Below are positions 36,456 through 45,108 of a DNA stretch of 64,000 nt, piece after piece. The translations under genes and the position numbers were made by a program. This DNA is from Amycolatopsis sp. NBC_00345. Its GTDB lineage: Bacteria > Actinomycetota > Actinomycetes > Mycobacteriales > Pseudonocardiaceae. Position 1 is the first letter of the stretch; each line of letters opens with the position of its first letter. Where the stretch lies: positions 5,952,001 to 6,016,000 of the forward strand of contig NZ_CP107995.1 of the NCBI RefSeq assembly GCF_036116635.1, written 5' to 3'. The notes beneath the pieces are model-generated. The model did no database searches. It saw only the letters and a program-made list of their open reading frames with translations, and was not told where the DNA came from.

Positions 36456-39020
36456 TCATTGCCCGGGCAGGGTCACCGCCTCGATCGGCTTCCGGCGCAT
36501 GGCGAGCCGGGCGGCCAGCGCGGTGACCGGCCAGACGATCAGGAATATCGCGACCACCACCGCGAAGAACACCCAGACCGGCCCGGACGGGATGATCTCC
36601 CCGGTCGTGATCGCCATCGGCAGCACGGTGAACAGCGAGATGACGATTCCGAGCACCAGCCCGACCACGGCGACGATGCCGCCCTCGATGAACAGCATCC
36701 GCCGGACCTGGCCGCGATCGGCGCCGGCGAGCCGCTGCACGCCGAACTCCCGGCGGCGGGCGAGCACGGCCACGGCGAGCGTGTTCACGGCCGCGATCGC
36801 CGCGTAGGCGATGGCGAGCACGGCCAGCAAGTAGTTGATCAACGCCTCGACGTCCGCACCGGCCTGAAAATTCCGCGTCAGCGCGCCGTCATCGCCGACG
36901 GTGGTTCCCGGGGAGTTCCGCAGTCGCTCGGTGAGCGCGGGCACCAGGGCGCCCGCGTCCTGCCCGGCCGCGGCCTTCACCAGCACCTGGGCCGGCAGGC
37001 CGGCCGTGGTGTGCGCCGTCAGGAGGTCGGCGGGCAGCACGATGCTGGGATAGCTCGACGGGCTGTCGAGCAGCGCGACCACGTTCACCGCTACCTCGGC
37101 CCCGTCGCCGAGCCGCATGGTGATCCGGTCACCGAGCTTGATTTCCAGGTCGCCGGCGACCTCCTCGGGCAGTGCGACCGCGTTGCCGCTGAGGTTCTTG
37201 AGCGACCCCTGCGTGACCTCGGTGGCGAGCACCGAGCCGCCCTGGTCTTCGGCGGCGACGCCGAACAGGCGCAACGGGTCGCTGCCGTTGCCGTCGTAGG
37301 GCTGCGCGATCCAGCCGGAGCTGGTGACGAGCGGGGACGCGGTGCCGACGCCCGGCGTGCTCCGGATTCCCGCCAGCTCGTCCGGCGAAATGCCGCCGGT
37401 GTCCGTGCTGACCACCGCATCAGCGGTCAGCTGGCCGGCGTACGAGGACACCCGGGCTTGCTGCGCCGTGGTCTCCGAATACACGTTGCCGAGCGCGACC
37501 GCGGTGGCGAGCGTGATCGGGGTGAGCACCGCGGCGAACGCCACCGCGCGCGCCCGGGAATTGATCACGGCCAGGGTGGCGTCCCGGCCCGCGATCCGCT
37601 GGATGAACGGGCCGAAGCGGTCGGCGACGTACGCCATGATCTCCGGGCCGAACAGCGCCACCGCGATGGCCCCGGTCAGCACCGCCGGTCCGCCGATCGC
37701 CGCGGCCGTGTCGGCGGGCATGAACACCGTGGTGACGGCCAGCAGCACCGTCGCGGCCGCGCACACCAGCGCGCCCATGCGGCGCAACGGGTTCACCTTC
37801 GCGCTCGGGATCGCGGCCTCGGCCAGCGCCTGGATCGGCCGCGCCCGCGAAGCCGACAGCGCCGCGAACCAGGCCGCGCCGTAAGTGATCGCGAGCGTGG
37901 CCACGACGCCGGCCGCGAACGCGATGATGTCCTGCCGGAACGCGAGTTCCTCCGGCACGATGCCGATCGACCGGCTGGTCGCGAAGATCTGGTTGCCGAT
38001 CAGGCTGCCGAGGAACGCGCCGCACACCGCGGCGATCACACCGACGGCCATCGTCTCGGCGAGCACCATGCGGTGCACCTGCTTCGGCGTCGCGCCGGTG
38101 GCCCGCAGCAGCGCGATCTCCTGCTGCCGCTGCCGCACGGTCAGGCCGATCGTCGCGGAGACGACCAGCGCCATGACCACCAGCACCATGCCGCCGAACA
38201 CCGCGGCCAGCAGGATGAGCGGGAGCTGGCTGGAGTCCACGCCGAGGAACTCGGCCGAACCGCGGTCGTCGCCGGTCAGCACGCTGACACCGCCGACGTC
38301 TCCGGCGATGCGCGCGGCCAGCTCGCCCGCGTCCACGCCGTCGGCGGGGAACACGCCGACCAGGTCGACGCGCCCCGGATGGGTGGCGAACCGCTGCGCG
38401 TCAGCGGCCGAGAAGAAGAACGCGGGCGCCCGCACGGCCTGGCCCGGCTCGGCGATCCCGGCGACGGTGAAGGACTGCTGTTGGCCGTCCACCACCAGAT
38501 CCACCTTCGCGCCGGCCGCGACACCGGCCGCGCTCGCGGTGGCCGAGTCGAGCACGACCTGGCCCGGCGCCGTGGGCTTCGAGCCCTCGCGCACCGTGTA
38601 GCCGCCGAGTGCGGCGGAGTCCCAGCCGTGCCCCGAAGGCACCGACGCGGCCGAAACCTGCGGCGAGCCGTTATGCAGGAGCACCGCGGGGAAGGAGACG
38701 TCCGGCACCGCGCGCCCCACGCCCTGCACCCCGGCGATCTTGGCGACCTGGTCCTCGGGCAGCCCGGCACGCTCGGCGTACGGGACCACTTCCGACTCTT
38801 CGTCGGGCAGCTTGAACCCCGACGACCCGCCGACCACGACCGGCGCCGACGCGAGCCGCTCCGGCTTCGCCTGCAGCACGATGGCCGTCTCGAACAGCCC
38901 GGCGCACGCGATCAGCAACCCGCAGCCGATCAGGATCGCGATGAAGGACGCGAGCGAGGCCGCCACGCGGAACCGCAGGCTGGCCAGCGCCAGGTTGAGC
39001 ACCACCCTCCGCGAACTCAC
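36456..39020 (-). CDS. FtsX/MacB-type ABC transporter permease
   Basis: A membrane protein of 854 residues with two FtsX-like units. Residues 1-40 form the first membrane helix (SLASFIAILIGCGLLIACAG), followed by a large extracytoplasmic region. A cluster of helices near 260-400 includes LILLAAVFGGMVLVVMALVV, with VRQRQQEIALLRATGATPKQ, the typical FtsX motif. A second extracellular domain follows, and a final helix cluster contains RRREFGVQRLAGADRGQVRR. The two motif copies show an internal duplication. The start overlaps the ATPase stop by 4 nt. Such systems export peptides, lipids or antibiotics, or act in envelope stress. The link to the polyketide is positional only. Confidence 0.92.
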   Translation of the reverse strand: MSSRRVVLNLALASLRFRVAASLASFIAILIGCGLLIACAGLFETAIVLQAKPERLASAPVVVGGSSGFKLPDEESEVVPYAERAGLPEDQVAKIAGVQGVGRAVPDVSFPAVLLHNGSPQVSAASVPSGHGWDSAALGGYTVREGSKPTAPGQVVLDSATASAAGVAAGAKVDLVVDGQQQSFTVAGIAEPGQAVRAPAFFFSAADAQRFATHPGRVDLVGVFPADGVDAGELAARIAGDVGGVSVLTGDDRGSAEFLGVDSSQLPLILLAAVFGGMVLVVMALVVSATIGLTVRQRQQEIALLRATGATPKQVHRMVLAETMAVGVIAAVCGAFLGSLIGNQIFATSRSIGIVPEELAFRQDIIAFAAGVVATLAITYGAAWFAALSASRARPIQALAEAAIPSAKVNPLRRMGALVCAAATVLLAVTTVFMPADTAAAIGGPAVLTGAIAVALFGPEIMAYVADRFGPFIQRIAGRDATLAVINSRARAVAFAAVLTPITLATAVALGNVYSETTAQQARVSSYAGQLTADAVVSTDTGGISPDELAGIRSTPGVGTASPLVTSSGWIAQPYDGNGSDPLRLFGVAAEDQGGSVLATEVTQGSLKNLSGNAVALPEEVAGDLEIKLGDRITMRLGDGAEVAVNVVALLDSPSSYPSIVLPADLLTAHTTAGLPAQVLVKAAAGQDAGALVPALTERLRNSPGTTVGDDGALTRNFQAGADVEALINYLLAVLAIAYAAIAAVNTLAVAVLARRREFGVQRLAGADRGQVRRMLFIEGGIVAVVGLVLGIVISLFTVLPMAITTGEIIPSGPVWVFFAVVVAIFLIVWPVTALAARLAMRRKPIEAVTLPGQ

Positions 39021-39781
39021 GGCTGCCTCCGCGCCTTGGCCCGCGCGCCCAGCTGCGCCAGCATCGAGGCGACGGCCTCCACGCCCGGGGAAGCCAGCTG
39101 GGTGACGACCTGGCCGTCCACCAGGAACAGCACGTTGTCCGCGAAGGACGCCGCCACCGGGTCGTGCGTGACCATCACGATGGTCTGCCCCGCGCGCACC
39201 AGTTCACGCATCAGGTTCAGGACTTCGAGCGCGGTGTTCGTGTCGAGCGCGCCGGTCGGTTCATCGGCGAACACCACCGCGGGCCGGGCCGCGAGCGCGC
39301 GGGCGATCGCGACGCGCTGCTGCTGGCCGCCGGAAAGCTCACCGGGGCGGTGCTTCACGCGCTGCGACAGCCCGACGCGCGCGATCACCTCGTTCACCCA
39401 CGCCCGGTCCGGCTCGCGGCCGGCCAGCAGCGTCGGCAGGGTGACGTTCTGCTCGACGTTCAGCGCGGGCATCAGGTTGAAGGACTGGAAGACGAACGCG
39501 ACGTGCTGGCGGCGCAGCACCGTCAGCTGGGTCTCGCTCTTGCCCTTCAGGTCGGCGCCGACCAGCCGGACGCTGCCGGAGGTCGGCTTGTCCAGGCCGG
39601 CCGCGCAATGCAGCAGCGTGCTCTTGCCGGACCCCGACGGGCCCATCACCGCGGTGAAGGAGCCGGCGGGGAAGCTGACGGAGACCCCGGCGAGGGCTGC
39701 CACCGCACTGTCGCCGGAGCCGTAGGTCTTGTGCACCGAGTCCAGCTGGACCGGGGACTCGAGAGAGGTAGTGGTGGTCAC
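39017..39781 (-). CDS. MacB/LolD-type ABC transporter ATPase
   Basis: A 254-residue ATPase with Walker A GPSGSGKSTLLHCAAGLD, Q-loop FVFQSFNLMPALNVEQN, signature LSGGQQQRVAIARALA, Walker B VVFADEPTGALD and H-loop MVTHDP. The wording of these motifs is that of the MacB/LolD branch, which partners FtsX-type permeases such as the one encoded immediately downstream with a 4-nt overlap. The GTG at 39781 has GGAG 8 nt upstream. A longer frame to 40045 runs through the preceding small gene and is not real. It is part of an operon with the small membrane protein just upstream. Confidence 0.93.
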   Translation of the reverse strand: MTTTTSLESPVQLDSVHKTYGSGDSAVAALAGVSVSFPAGSFTAVMGPSGSGKSTLLHCAAGLDKPTSGSVRLVGADLKGKSETQLTVLRRQHVAFVFQSFNLMPALNVEQNVTLPTLLAGREPDRAWVNEVIARVGLSQRVKHRPGELSGGQQQRVAIARALAARPAVVFADEPTGALDTNTALEVLNLMRELVRAGQTIVMVTHDPVAASFADNVLFLVDGQVVTQLASPGVEAVASMLAQLGARAKARRQP

Positions 39782-39786
39782 GTCGT

Positions 39787-40020
39787 TCACTCCGATCCTT
39801 CCCGGGCGCGCCGCGCCGGGTCGAGGTACCACCAGAGCAGCAGCACGACTCCCCCGATGCCGATCGTCCACAGCCAGAACGGTGACTTGAAGGTCATGTC
39901 GACCAGGCACATGATCAGCCAGATCACGAACTGGAGGCCGCCGACGACCGCCCACACGATCGTGATGATCCAGCGGGCGAGGCCAACCGAAGACCGGGCT
40001 TCGTCGATACTCTCCGGCAT
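39787..40020 (-). CDS. Small membrane protein with two TM helices (2TM-type)
   Basis: A 77-residue protein with two hydrophobic segments (IITIVWAVVGGLQFVIWLIM and FWLWTIGIGGVVLLLWWYLD) and a basic C-terminal tail. It resembles the actinobacterial 2TM-domain family of unknown function. The ATG at 40020 is preferred because GGGGGA lies 5 nt before it. It is the first gene of the exporter operon, 5 bp upstream of the ATPase, and a palindromic site at 40049-40071 lies about 30 bp upstream. It may be an accessory or regulatory subunit of the exporter, but that is inference. Confidence 0.75.
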   Translation of the reverse strand: MPESIDEARSSVGLARWIITIVWAVVGGLQFVIWLIMCLVDMTFKSPFWLWTIGIGGVVLLLWWYLDPARRAREGSE

Positions 40021-40048
40021 GAGGTCCCCCATATCGGGTTTGCAAGAT

Positions 40049-40071
40049 AACTGTGTATGGCTTGCACAGTT
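40049..40071. promoter_or_regulatory. Probable TetR operator before the exporter operon
   Basis: AACTGTG (40049-40055) and CACAGTT (40065-40071) form a perfect 7-bp inverted repeat with a 9-bp spacer. The right part, GGCTTGCACAGTTTA, is repeated exactly before the TetR gene at 40706-40720. The site is about 30 bp upstream of the small membrane protein start, so it probably mediates repression of the exporter operon. Confidence 0.7.
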
Positions 40072-40105
40072 TAGCGGTGACCGGCGCCCTTGGCTACCCC
40101 GGGCC

Positions 40106-40519
40106 CTATCCGCCCACCCCGGGCACCGAGCGCAGGCGGCGGTCCCATTCGCGGGCGGCCCACACGGCGGCCGCCAGCAGGCCGCCGCCGACCAGCACCC
40201 AGATGGGCCATGGGTCCCAGTCGCCGGTGATCAAGCCGATCATCAGCCAGATGACGATGTGGACGACGCTGATGAGCAGCCACAGCGCGGCCGCGATCCG
40301 CGGCGCCGCCTCGATCGCCGGGGGGATCACGTCGCCGGCCCGGCTTCCGACCGCGACGCGCAGCGCGGCGCGCGTGGTCGCGGTCTGGACCAGAGCCAGC
40401 CGCCGGGCCGCCTCGGCGACGCCGTACTCGCCTTCCGAGCGGGCGTGCTCGATCTCGGTGGCCGCCAGCTTCCGGTCCAGCTCGGTGACCCGGCCCGCGA
40501 ACCGGTTGGTCGCGCTCAC
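40106..40519 (-). CDS. DUF1707-like/2TM small membrane protein
   Basis: A 137-residue protein with a GTG start at 40519; GGGAGG lies 9 nt upstream. The N-terminal 60 residues are polar and alpha-helical (ELDRKLAATEIEHARSEGEY, VAEAARRLALVQTATTRAAL). They resemble the DUF1707 domain often found in actinobacterial membrane-associated proteins, although loosely. Two TM helices follow (IAAALWLLISVVHIVIWLMI and WPIWVLVGGGLLAAAVW) with the aromatic 2TM pattern seen also in the small protein at 39787-40020. It sits between that gene and the TetR gene and may belong to the same regulon. Function unknown. Confidence 0.7.
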   Translation of the reverse strand: MSATNRFAGRVTELDRKLAATEIEHARSEGEYGVAEAARRLALVQTATTRAALRVAVGSRAGDVIPPAIEAAPRIAAALWLLISVVHIVIWLMIGLITGDWDPWPIWVLVGGGLLAAAVWAAREWDRRLRSVPGVGG

Positions 40520-40699
40520 GCGCACTCGCCTCCCACTCGTTGCCCCTTGAGCGCGATCGCACTCACCGAAAGCTGCCCCGGCCGGCGACTCGAGTCTCCG
40601 AGACCGGCGCCCCGCGGCCGCGAGCCTTCGGCCAGGGCGCACGCCCCGGCCGGCCTGGATGCCGCCACGACCATTTCCCCCAGCCTCTCGACTTGATTA

Positions 40700-40720
40700 G
40701 TGTAGGGCTTGCACAGTTTA
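40700..40720. promoter_or_regulatory. Probable TetR autoregulatory operator
   Basis: It matches the site at 40053-40073 at 20 of 21 positions, including GGCTTGCACAGTTTA. The left half of the palindrome is less conserved here. It ends 25 bp before the ATG of the TetR gene, suggesting autoregulation. Confidence 0.65.
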
Positions 40721-40745
40721 CGTGAAGAACACTGCGGAGCGGAAG

Positions 40746-41492
40746 ATGACGACCGAGCCTGATCCTGCCGACCTCCGGGAACTGCCTCCCGGCCTGGCGC
40801 CCGCCTGGGTCACCACGCCGCGACCCCGCCGTGGCCCCAAGCCCTCGCACAGCGTGGCGCAGATCGTCGCCGCCGCCGTCGAACTCGCCGACGCCGACGG
40901 GCTGGCGGCCGCGTCGCTGCCCAACATCGCCGCCTCGCTCGGGCTGACCACCAACGCGCTGTACCGCTACCTCGGCTCGAAGGACGAACTGCTGGTCCTC
41001 CTGGCGGACGCCGGTTTCGGGCCGCCCCCGGAGTCGCTGGGCGACCCTGGCTGGCGGGCCACCGCACGGGCCTGGACCCAGGCCACGCTGGACCGCTACC
41101 GCGCCCGCCCCTGGCTGCTGGACGTCCCGGCCCGCGGTGATGCCGTGACCCCGAACCTGCTGAGCTGGACGGAAATACTGCTGGCGGCGCTGTCCGCCGC
41201 CGGTCTGGCCGATGCGGACGCTCTCGGCTGCGCGCGGCTGGTGGCGGACTTCGCCCGCGGCACGGCCGAACGCCTCCGCGCCGGCACCGAACCGGACTCC
41301 GCCAGCTTCCCCGCGCACGCCGATGGCGTCCGCGCGTTCCTCCAGCCCCTGCTCGCCGACCGCGGCTACCCCCGCCTGGCCGCCCTCGCGAACCGGCGCG
41401 AGTACCCGGCGGGCACGGACGTCGACTTCGGCCTGGACCGCGTGCTGGACGGCATCGCCGCCCTCGTTGCTGGGGATCAAGCCGGGCATTGA
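40746..41492 (+). CDS. TetR-family regulator of the MacB/FtsX-type exporter
   Basis: A 248-residue regulator. After a Pro-rich N-terminal arm (RPRRGPKPSHS) the HTH reads VAQIVAAAVELADADGLAAA then SLPNIAASLGLTTNALYRYL and GSKDELL, a clear TetR-family DNA-binding domain. The remainder is a helical ligand domain of the TetR C-terminal class, with no ligand that can be predicted. I use ATG 40746, which has GGAG 7 nt upstream; a GTG at 40722 would start within the operator-proximal sequence. It is separated from the exporter operon by the DUF1707-like gene. A 21-bp sequence before this gene recurs before the exporter operon, so both promoters are probably controlled by this protein. Confidence 0.88.
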   Translation: MTTEPDPADLRELPPGLAPAWVTTPRPRRGPKPSHSVAQIVAAAVELADADGLAAASLPNIAASLGLTTNALYRYLGSKDELLVLLADAGFGPPPESLGDPGWRATARAWTQATLDRYRARPWLLDVPARGDAVTPNLLSWTEILLAALSAAGLADADALGCARLVADFARGTAERLRAGTEPDSASFPAHADGVRAFLQPLLADRGYPRLAALANRREYPAGTDVDFGLDRVLDGIAALVAGDQAGH

Positions 41493-41560
41493 CCCGCCCG
41501 GCCTGTCTTCGCCGGTCGCGTATGGGATACGACGCCAAGAACGCGTGCCGGGCACGCCCA

Positions 41561-41570
41561 CCCCTAACGG
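41561..41570 (-). promoter_or_regulatory. TTAGGGG motif, inverted copy before the sugar operon
   Basis: CCCCTAACGG on the plus strand (CCGTTAGGGG on minus), identical over 11 nt to the site upstream of PKS C. It lies 220 bp before the deacetylase gene, in a 298-bp gene-free interval (41493-41790) that also contains CCCCTA at 41595-41600. Confidence 0.4.
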
Positions 41571-41642
41571 CCCTGGAACCGCGCCGGTAATCCGCCCCTA
41601 TCCCCGGCGGCGCGCGGCGGCCAAGGTTCGCTTTAGACCGTC

Positions 41643-41657
41643 TTTAGGGGTTGTCGG
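41643..41657 (+). promoter_or_regulatory. TTAGGGG motif, direct copy before the sugar operon
   Basis: TTTAGGGGTTGTCGG is nearly the same as TAGGGGTTGCCGG at 59168-59180. It is preceded by CTTTAG at 41631-41636, giving two CTTTAG half-repeats 11 bp apart, about one helical turn. It points towards the deacetylase gene, 134 bp downstream. Confidence 0.45.
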
Positions 41658-41790
41658 TCGTCGCCATCGGATGACAGATTTTCGGCACGTCCGAAAGACT
41701 ATTCACCGCCGTTATGCCGTGCTCGCCACTGCGTTCCTCGATGGCCGGTACGGGAATGGCTCGCCCATTGGACTAAGGCTGGGGATCGGT

Positions 41791-42474
41791 ATGCACAGGA
41801 AGATACGCAAGCTCCTGGTCGTGGGAGCGCACGGCGACGACGAGACACTCGGCGCGGGCGGCACCATCGCCCGGCTCGCCGACGAGGGCGTGACGGTGTC
41901 GCTCTGCATCCTGACCAACGACGACGGCTCGCGGTCGCCGACCGGCGCCGGGATCGTCAACCGCACCGCCGCGATCGAGCTGGCCGCGAAGACGCTCGGC
42001 ATCGAACGCCTGTGCATCAACGAGTTCGGGGACAACCGCCTCGACACCATCAGCCACCTCGAGCTCAACCGGGTCGTGGAGAACGAGGTCCGGGACTTCG
42101 AGCCCGACACGATCTTCACCACGAGCATGTGCGACCTGAGCACCGACCACTCGCTGGTCAGCCGCGCCGCGCGGGTGGCGGGCCGTCCGGGCAAGGGCAG
42201 CGTGCAGGAGGTGCGGACCTTCGAGATCCGCTCGGCCACCGACGTCGGCGAAGCGTCCGGGCTGCCGGTCGCCTTCCGCCCCAACTGCTGGCAGCGCCTC
42301 GACGAGACGCACGTCGAGCGCAAGATCGAAGCGCTGCGCGCGTACGGCAAAGAACTCGAGCCCTGGCCCCACCCGCGTAGCGAACGGGGCGTCCGCGCCC
42401 TGGCCGAATACCGCGGTTCGCAGATCTCCGCCGATCTCGCCGAAGCATTCGAGATCGTCCGGATCGTGCACTGA
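41791..42474 (+). CDS. PIG-L (LmbE)-family zinc N-deacetylase
   Basis: A 227-residue protein. The family's zinc motif HPDDE appears as HGDDE in VVGAHGDDETLGAGG (residues 11-25), and the second histidine pair region reads LSTDHSLVSRAA. LTNDDGSRS follows the usual third strand. Members remove N-acetyl groups from GlcNAc-containing lipids, mycothiol precursors or glycopeptide sugars. The ATG at 41791 has GGGGAT 5 nt upstream. It is first in a three-gene run with a UDP-sugar dehydrogenase and an epimerase, which suggests a free amino group on a nucleotide sugar, or deacetylation after transfer. The Pro to Gly change in the motif is unusual, but the metal ligands remain. Confidence 0.88.
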   Translation: MHRKIRKLLVVGAHGDDETLGAGGTIARLADEGVTVSLCILTNDDGSRSPTGAGIVNRTAAIELAAKTLGIERLCINEFGDNRLDTISHLELNRVVENEVRDFEPDTIFTTSMCDLSTDHSLVSRAARVAGRPGKGSVQEVRTFEIRSATDVGEASGLPVAFRPNCWQRLDETHVERKIEALRAYGKELEPWPHPRSERGVRALAEYRGSQISADLAEAFEIVRIVH

Positions 42475-42521
42475 ATTCTTCCCAAACCACTTCGAACCGG
42501 GCAAGAGACGGGTGAACCGGA

Positions 42522-43814
42522 ATGACCAGTACTGTCGCTGAATACGAAACCACCGCCGAGCTGAACAAACTCACGTCGGTCGCTGTGATCGGGATGGGGT
42601 ACGTCGGGCTGCCGACGGCGCTCGGCCTGCACGCCGGCGGCGTCGAGGTGATCGGCATCGACCTTTCGCAGAACCGCCTCGACGCGATCCGCTCGTGCGA
42701 CGTCGACCTCATCGAGTCGGACCAGCGCCGCCTCGAGAAGGCCGTGCACCAGGAGGACTTCCAGCTCACCAGCGACTCCTCGCGCATGGCGGAGGCCGAC
42801 GCGGTGCTGGTGTGCGTGCCGACCGGGCTCGACGAGTACCTGATGCCCGACCTCGGCCCGCTGGAGAGCGCGTGCGCGGCCTTGATCGCCAACGCCCGCG
42901 CCGGCCAGACGCTCATCCTCACCTCCACCAGCTACGTCGGCACGTCGGGGCGGCTGCTGGTGAAGCCGTTGGCTGCCAAGGGCTTCACGGTCGGGCGCGA
43001 CATCTTCGTGGCGTCCAGCCCCGAGCGCATCGACCCCGGCAACGTCACGCACACCCAGGCGGAGACGCCGCGGGTGCTGGGCGGGGTCACGCCGGTCTGC
43101 ACGGCGATGGCGCAGCGCGTGATCAACGTGCTCACGCCCGCCGTGCACTGCGTCAGCTCGCCGGAGGCGGCCGAGATGACCAAGCTGTTCGAGAACACGT
43201 TCCGCGCGGTGAACATCGCGCTGGCCAACGAGTTCGCGGAGATCAGCGACGGCTTCGCGATCGACCCCATCGAGGTGATCGACGCCGCGGCGAGCAAGCC
43301 CTACGGGTTCATGGCCTTCCATCCCGGCCCCGGCGTCGGCGGCCACTGCATCCCGTGCGACCCGCACTACCTGCTGTGGCAGCTGCGCGCGACGCAGAGC
43401 AACGCACCACTCGTGACGCAGGCCATGCACGCCATCGCGGAACGGCCGAAGCAGATCGTGGACCGCGTGCAGAACACGCTTTCCCACGACGGCAAGGGGA
43501 TGGCGGGCGCGCGGATCCTCGTGGTCGGCGTGACCTACAAGCCCGGTGTGCAGGACGTGCGTTCGTCCTCGGCGCTCGACATCCTCGACCTGCTCGCCGC
43601 GAAGGGCGCGAAGGTCGGCTACTACGACCCGCTCGTTCCCAACGTACGAGTGACCGGGGGCTCCCTCGACGGCATCGTCGAGCCGAACGGCGGCGACTGG
43701 GATGTCGCCCTGATCCACACGATCCAGCCCGGCCACCCCTACGAGTGGCTCGCCCAATGCGGCACCGTGGTCGACGCCACCTACCGCTTCGACCGCGCGC
43801 TGTTCGCGAACTGA
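42522..43814 (+). CDS. UDP-sugar 6-dehydrogenase (UDP-glucose/UDP-HexNAc dehydrogenase family)
   Basis: A 430-residue member of the nucleotide-sugar dehydrogenase family, which oxidises C6 of a UDP-sugar to the carboxylate in two NAD-dependent steps. It has the N-terminal Rossmann motif VIGMGYVGLPTALGL (residues 21-35) and the middle-domain pattern STSYVGTSG. A helix with KLFENTFRAVNIALANEF follows, then the catalytic cysteine in GVGGHCIPCDPHYL (about 276), and a C-terminal NAD-sugar domain with VVGVTYKPGVQDVRSSSALD. Wording of the KLFENTFRAVNIAL and GHCIPCDPHYL segments is closer to WecC-type (UDP-ManNAc/GlcNAc) enzymes than to classical UDP-glucose dehydrogenases, so the product may be an amino-uronic acid. 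It starts 47 bp after the deacetylase and ends 13 bp before the epimerase. Confidence 0.93.
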   Translation: MTSTVAEYETTAELNKLTSVAVIGMGYVGLPTALGLHAGGVEVIGIDLSQNRLDAIRSCDVDLIESDQRRLEKAVHQEDFQLTSDSSRMAEADAVLVCVPTGLDEYLMPDLGPLESACAALIANARAGQTLILTSTSYVGTSGRLLVKPLAAKGFTVGRDIFVASSPERIDPGNVTHTQAETPRVLGGVTPVCTAMAQRVINVLTPAVHCVSSPEAAEMTKLFENTFRAVNIALANEFAEISDGFAIDPIEVIDAAASKPYGFMAFHPGPGVGGHCIPCDPHYLLWQLRATQSNAPLVTQAMHAIAERPKQIVDRVQNTLSHDGKGMAGARILVVGVTYKPGVQDVRSSSALDILDLLAAKGAKVGYYDPLVPNVRVTGGSLDGIVEPNGGDWDVALIHTIQPGHPYEWLAQCGTVVDATYRFDRALFAN

Positions 43815-43827
43815 GAGGACTCCTGAC

Positions 43828-44790
43828 GTGCGTTACTTGATCACCGGCGGGGCCGGGTTCATCGGCTCCCACCTCACCGAACATCTGCTGGCTCGCGGCG
43901 ACGAGGTCGTCGCGCTCGACAACCTCAGCACCGGCACCCTCGACAACCTCGCCGGCGTGTCCGGGCACGCGGGTTTCCGCTTCGTCCGCGGCTCCGTAAC
44001 CGACCCGGCCGCCGTGGAATCGTGCATGGCGGGCATCGACGCGGTGTTCCACCTCGCCGCGGCGGTGGGCGTGTTCACCATCCTCGACAAGACGATGGAC
44101 AGCCTGCGCACCAACCTGCACGGCACGGAGAACATGCTCGACGCCGCGCTGCGCCACGACGTCCCGATCCTCGTGGCGTCCACGAGCGAGATCTACGGCA
44201 AGAACACCGCCAACGGCCTCACCGAGGACTCCGACCGCATCATCGGCTCGCCGCTCAAGAACCGCTGGTCGTATGCGGAGGCCAAGGCGCTCGACGAGAC
44301 GTTCGCCTACCTCTACGCCAAGGAGCACGGCCTGCGCACGGTGATCGTCCGGCCGTTCAACACGGTCGGCCCCCGCCAGACCGGCCGCTACGGCATGGTC
44401 ATCCCGCGCTTCGTGAAGCAGGCACTGGCCGGCGAGCCGATCACGGTGTTCGGCGACGGCCAGCAGACGCGCTGCTTCTGCCATGTCCACGACGTCGTGC
44501 CCGCGCTGGTGGCGCTGCTGGCGGACGAAACGGCCCACAGCAAGGTCTTCAACCTCGGCAGCACCGAGCAGACGACCATCTCCCAGCTCGCCGAGCGCGT
44601 GATCTCCGCGACGGGTTCGTCGAGCACCATCGCGAAGGTGCCGTACGAGGAGGCCTACGGCGACGGCTACGAGGACATGCAGCGCCGCATCCCCGACTGC
44701 ACCCGGGCGAACCAGCAGATCGGCTTCGCGCCCACCCGCACCCTGGACGACATCATCGCCGCGGTCGTCGCCGACCGCCGCGGTTCCTGA
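43828..44790 (+). CDS. Nucleotide-sugar epimerase/decarboxylase (extended SDR)
   Basis: A 320-residue extended short-chain dehydrogenase with GGAGFIGSH (residues 7-15), the catalytic set STSEIYG and YAEAK (Tyr about 149, Lys 153), and the sugar-binding RPFNTVGPRQTGRYGMVIPR. The sequence FGDGQQTRCFCHVHDVV is typical of UDP-sugar 4-epimerases and UDP-glucuronate decarboxylases. GTG start at 43828, with GAGAGGA 8 nt upstream. Placed after a 6-dehydrogenase, it would act on a uronic acid: either C4 epimerisation or decarboxylation to a pentose. The sequence alone does not decide between them. It is the last gene of the sugar trio, and the scarred region begins about 160 bp later. Confidence 0.9.
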   Translation: MRYLITGGAGFIGSHLTEHLLARGDEVVALDNLSTGTLDNLAGVSGHAGFRFVRGSVTDPAAVESCMAGIDAVFHLAAAVGVFTILDKTMDSLRTNLHGTENMLDAALRHDVPILVASTSEIYGKNTANGLTEDSDRIIGSPLKNRWSYAEAKALDETFAYLYAKEHGLRTVIVRPFNTVGPRQTGRYGMVIPRFVKQALAGEPITVFGDGQQTRCFCHVHDVVPALVALLADETAHSKVFNLGSTEQTTISQLAERVISATGSSSTIAKVPYEEAYGDGYEDMQRRIPDCTRANQQIGFAPTRTLDDIIAAVVADRRGS

Positions 44791-44952
44791 TGCCGTTGGG
44801 GCCGCCCTGATCCGGAAACCGAAGGCGGGCGGGCGGAGGTGGTCGCGTTTCTCGCGCTCGTCGCTGATGCGGGTGTTGCCGCGGAATGAGGCGTGGGGCC
44901 GCTGGTAGAACTGGATTTGCGAAGATCGAATCCTGAACTCCAGAGGCCCCAC

Positions 44953-45108
44953 GTGATTTCCTACGGTGCCACGCTCGACGTGACACGCGAGCTGGCCCTG
45001 TTCGTCGCCGATGTGCTGCGTGCCGAACGCCGCCGCCGGGGCGACACCCACGTGATCCTCGACAGCACCCTCATCGCCTGCGACCGCGGCGCCCGCAACC
45101 ACGACCCA
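44953..45108 (+). pseudogene. IS5-like DDE transposase remnant
   Basis: VISYGATLDVTRELALFVAD followed by VLRAERRRRG matches the N-terminus common in actinobacterial IS5-type transposases. It then jumps directly to DTHVILDSTLIACDRGA, which belongs about 80 residues further on and includes the first catalytic Asp region. The intervening helix-turn-helix segment and everything after the DR motif are missing. It is an internally deleted, inactive remnant. The interval 45109-45352 contains only short repeats (GAGCAACC / GGTTGCTC at 45282-45338). Confidence 0.65.
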
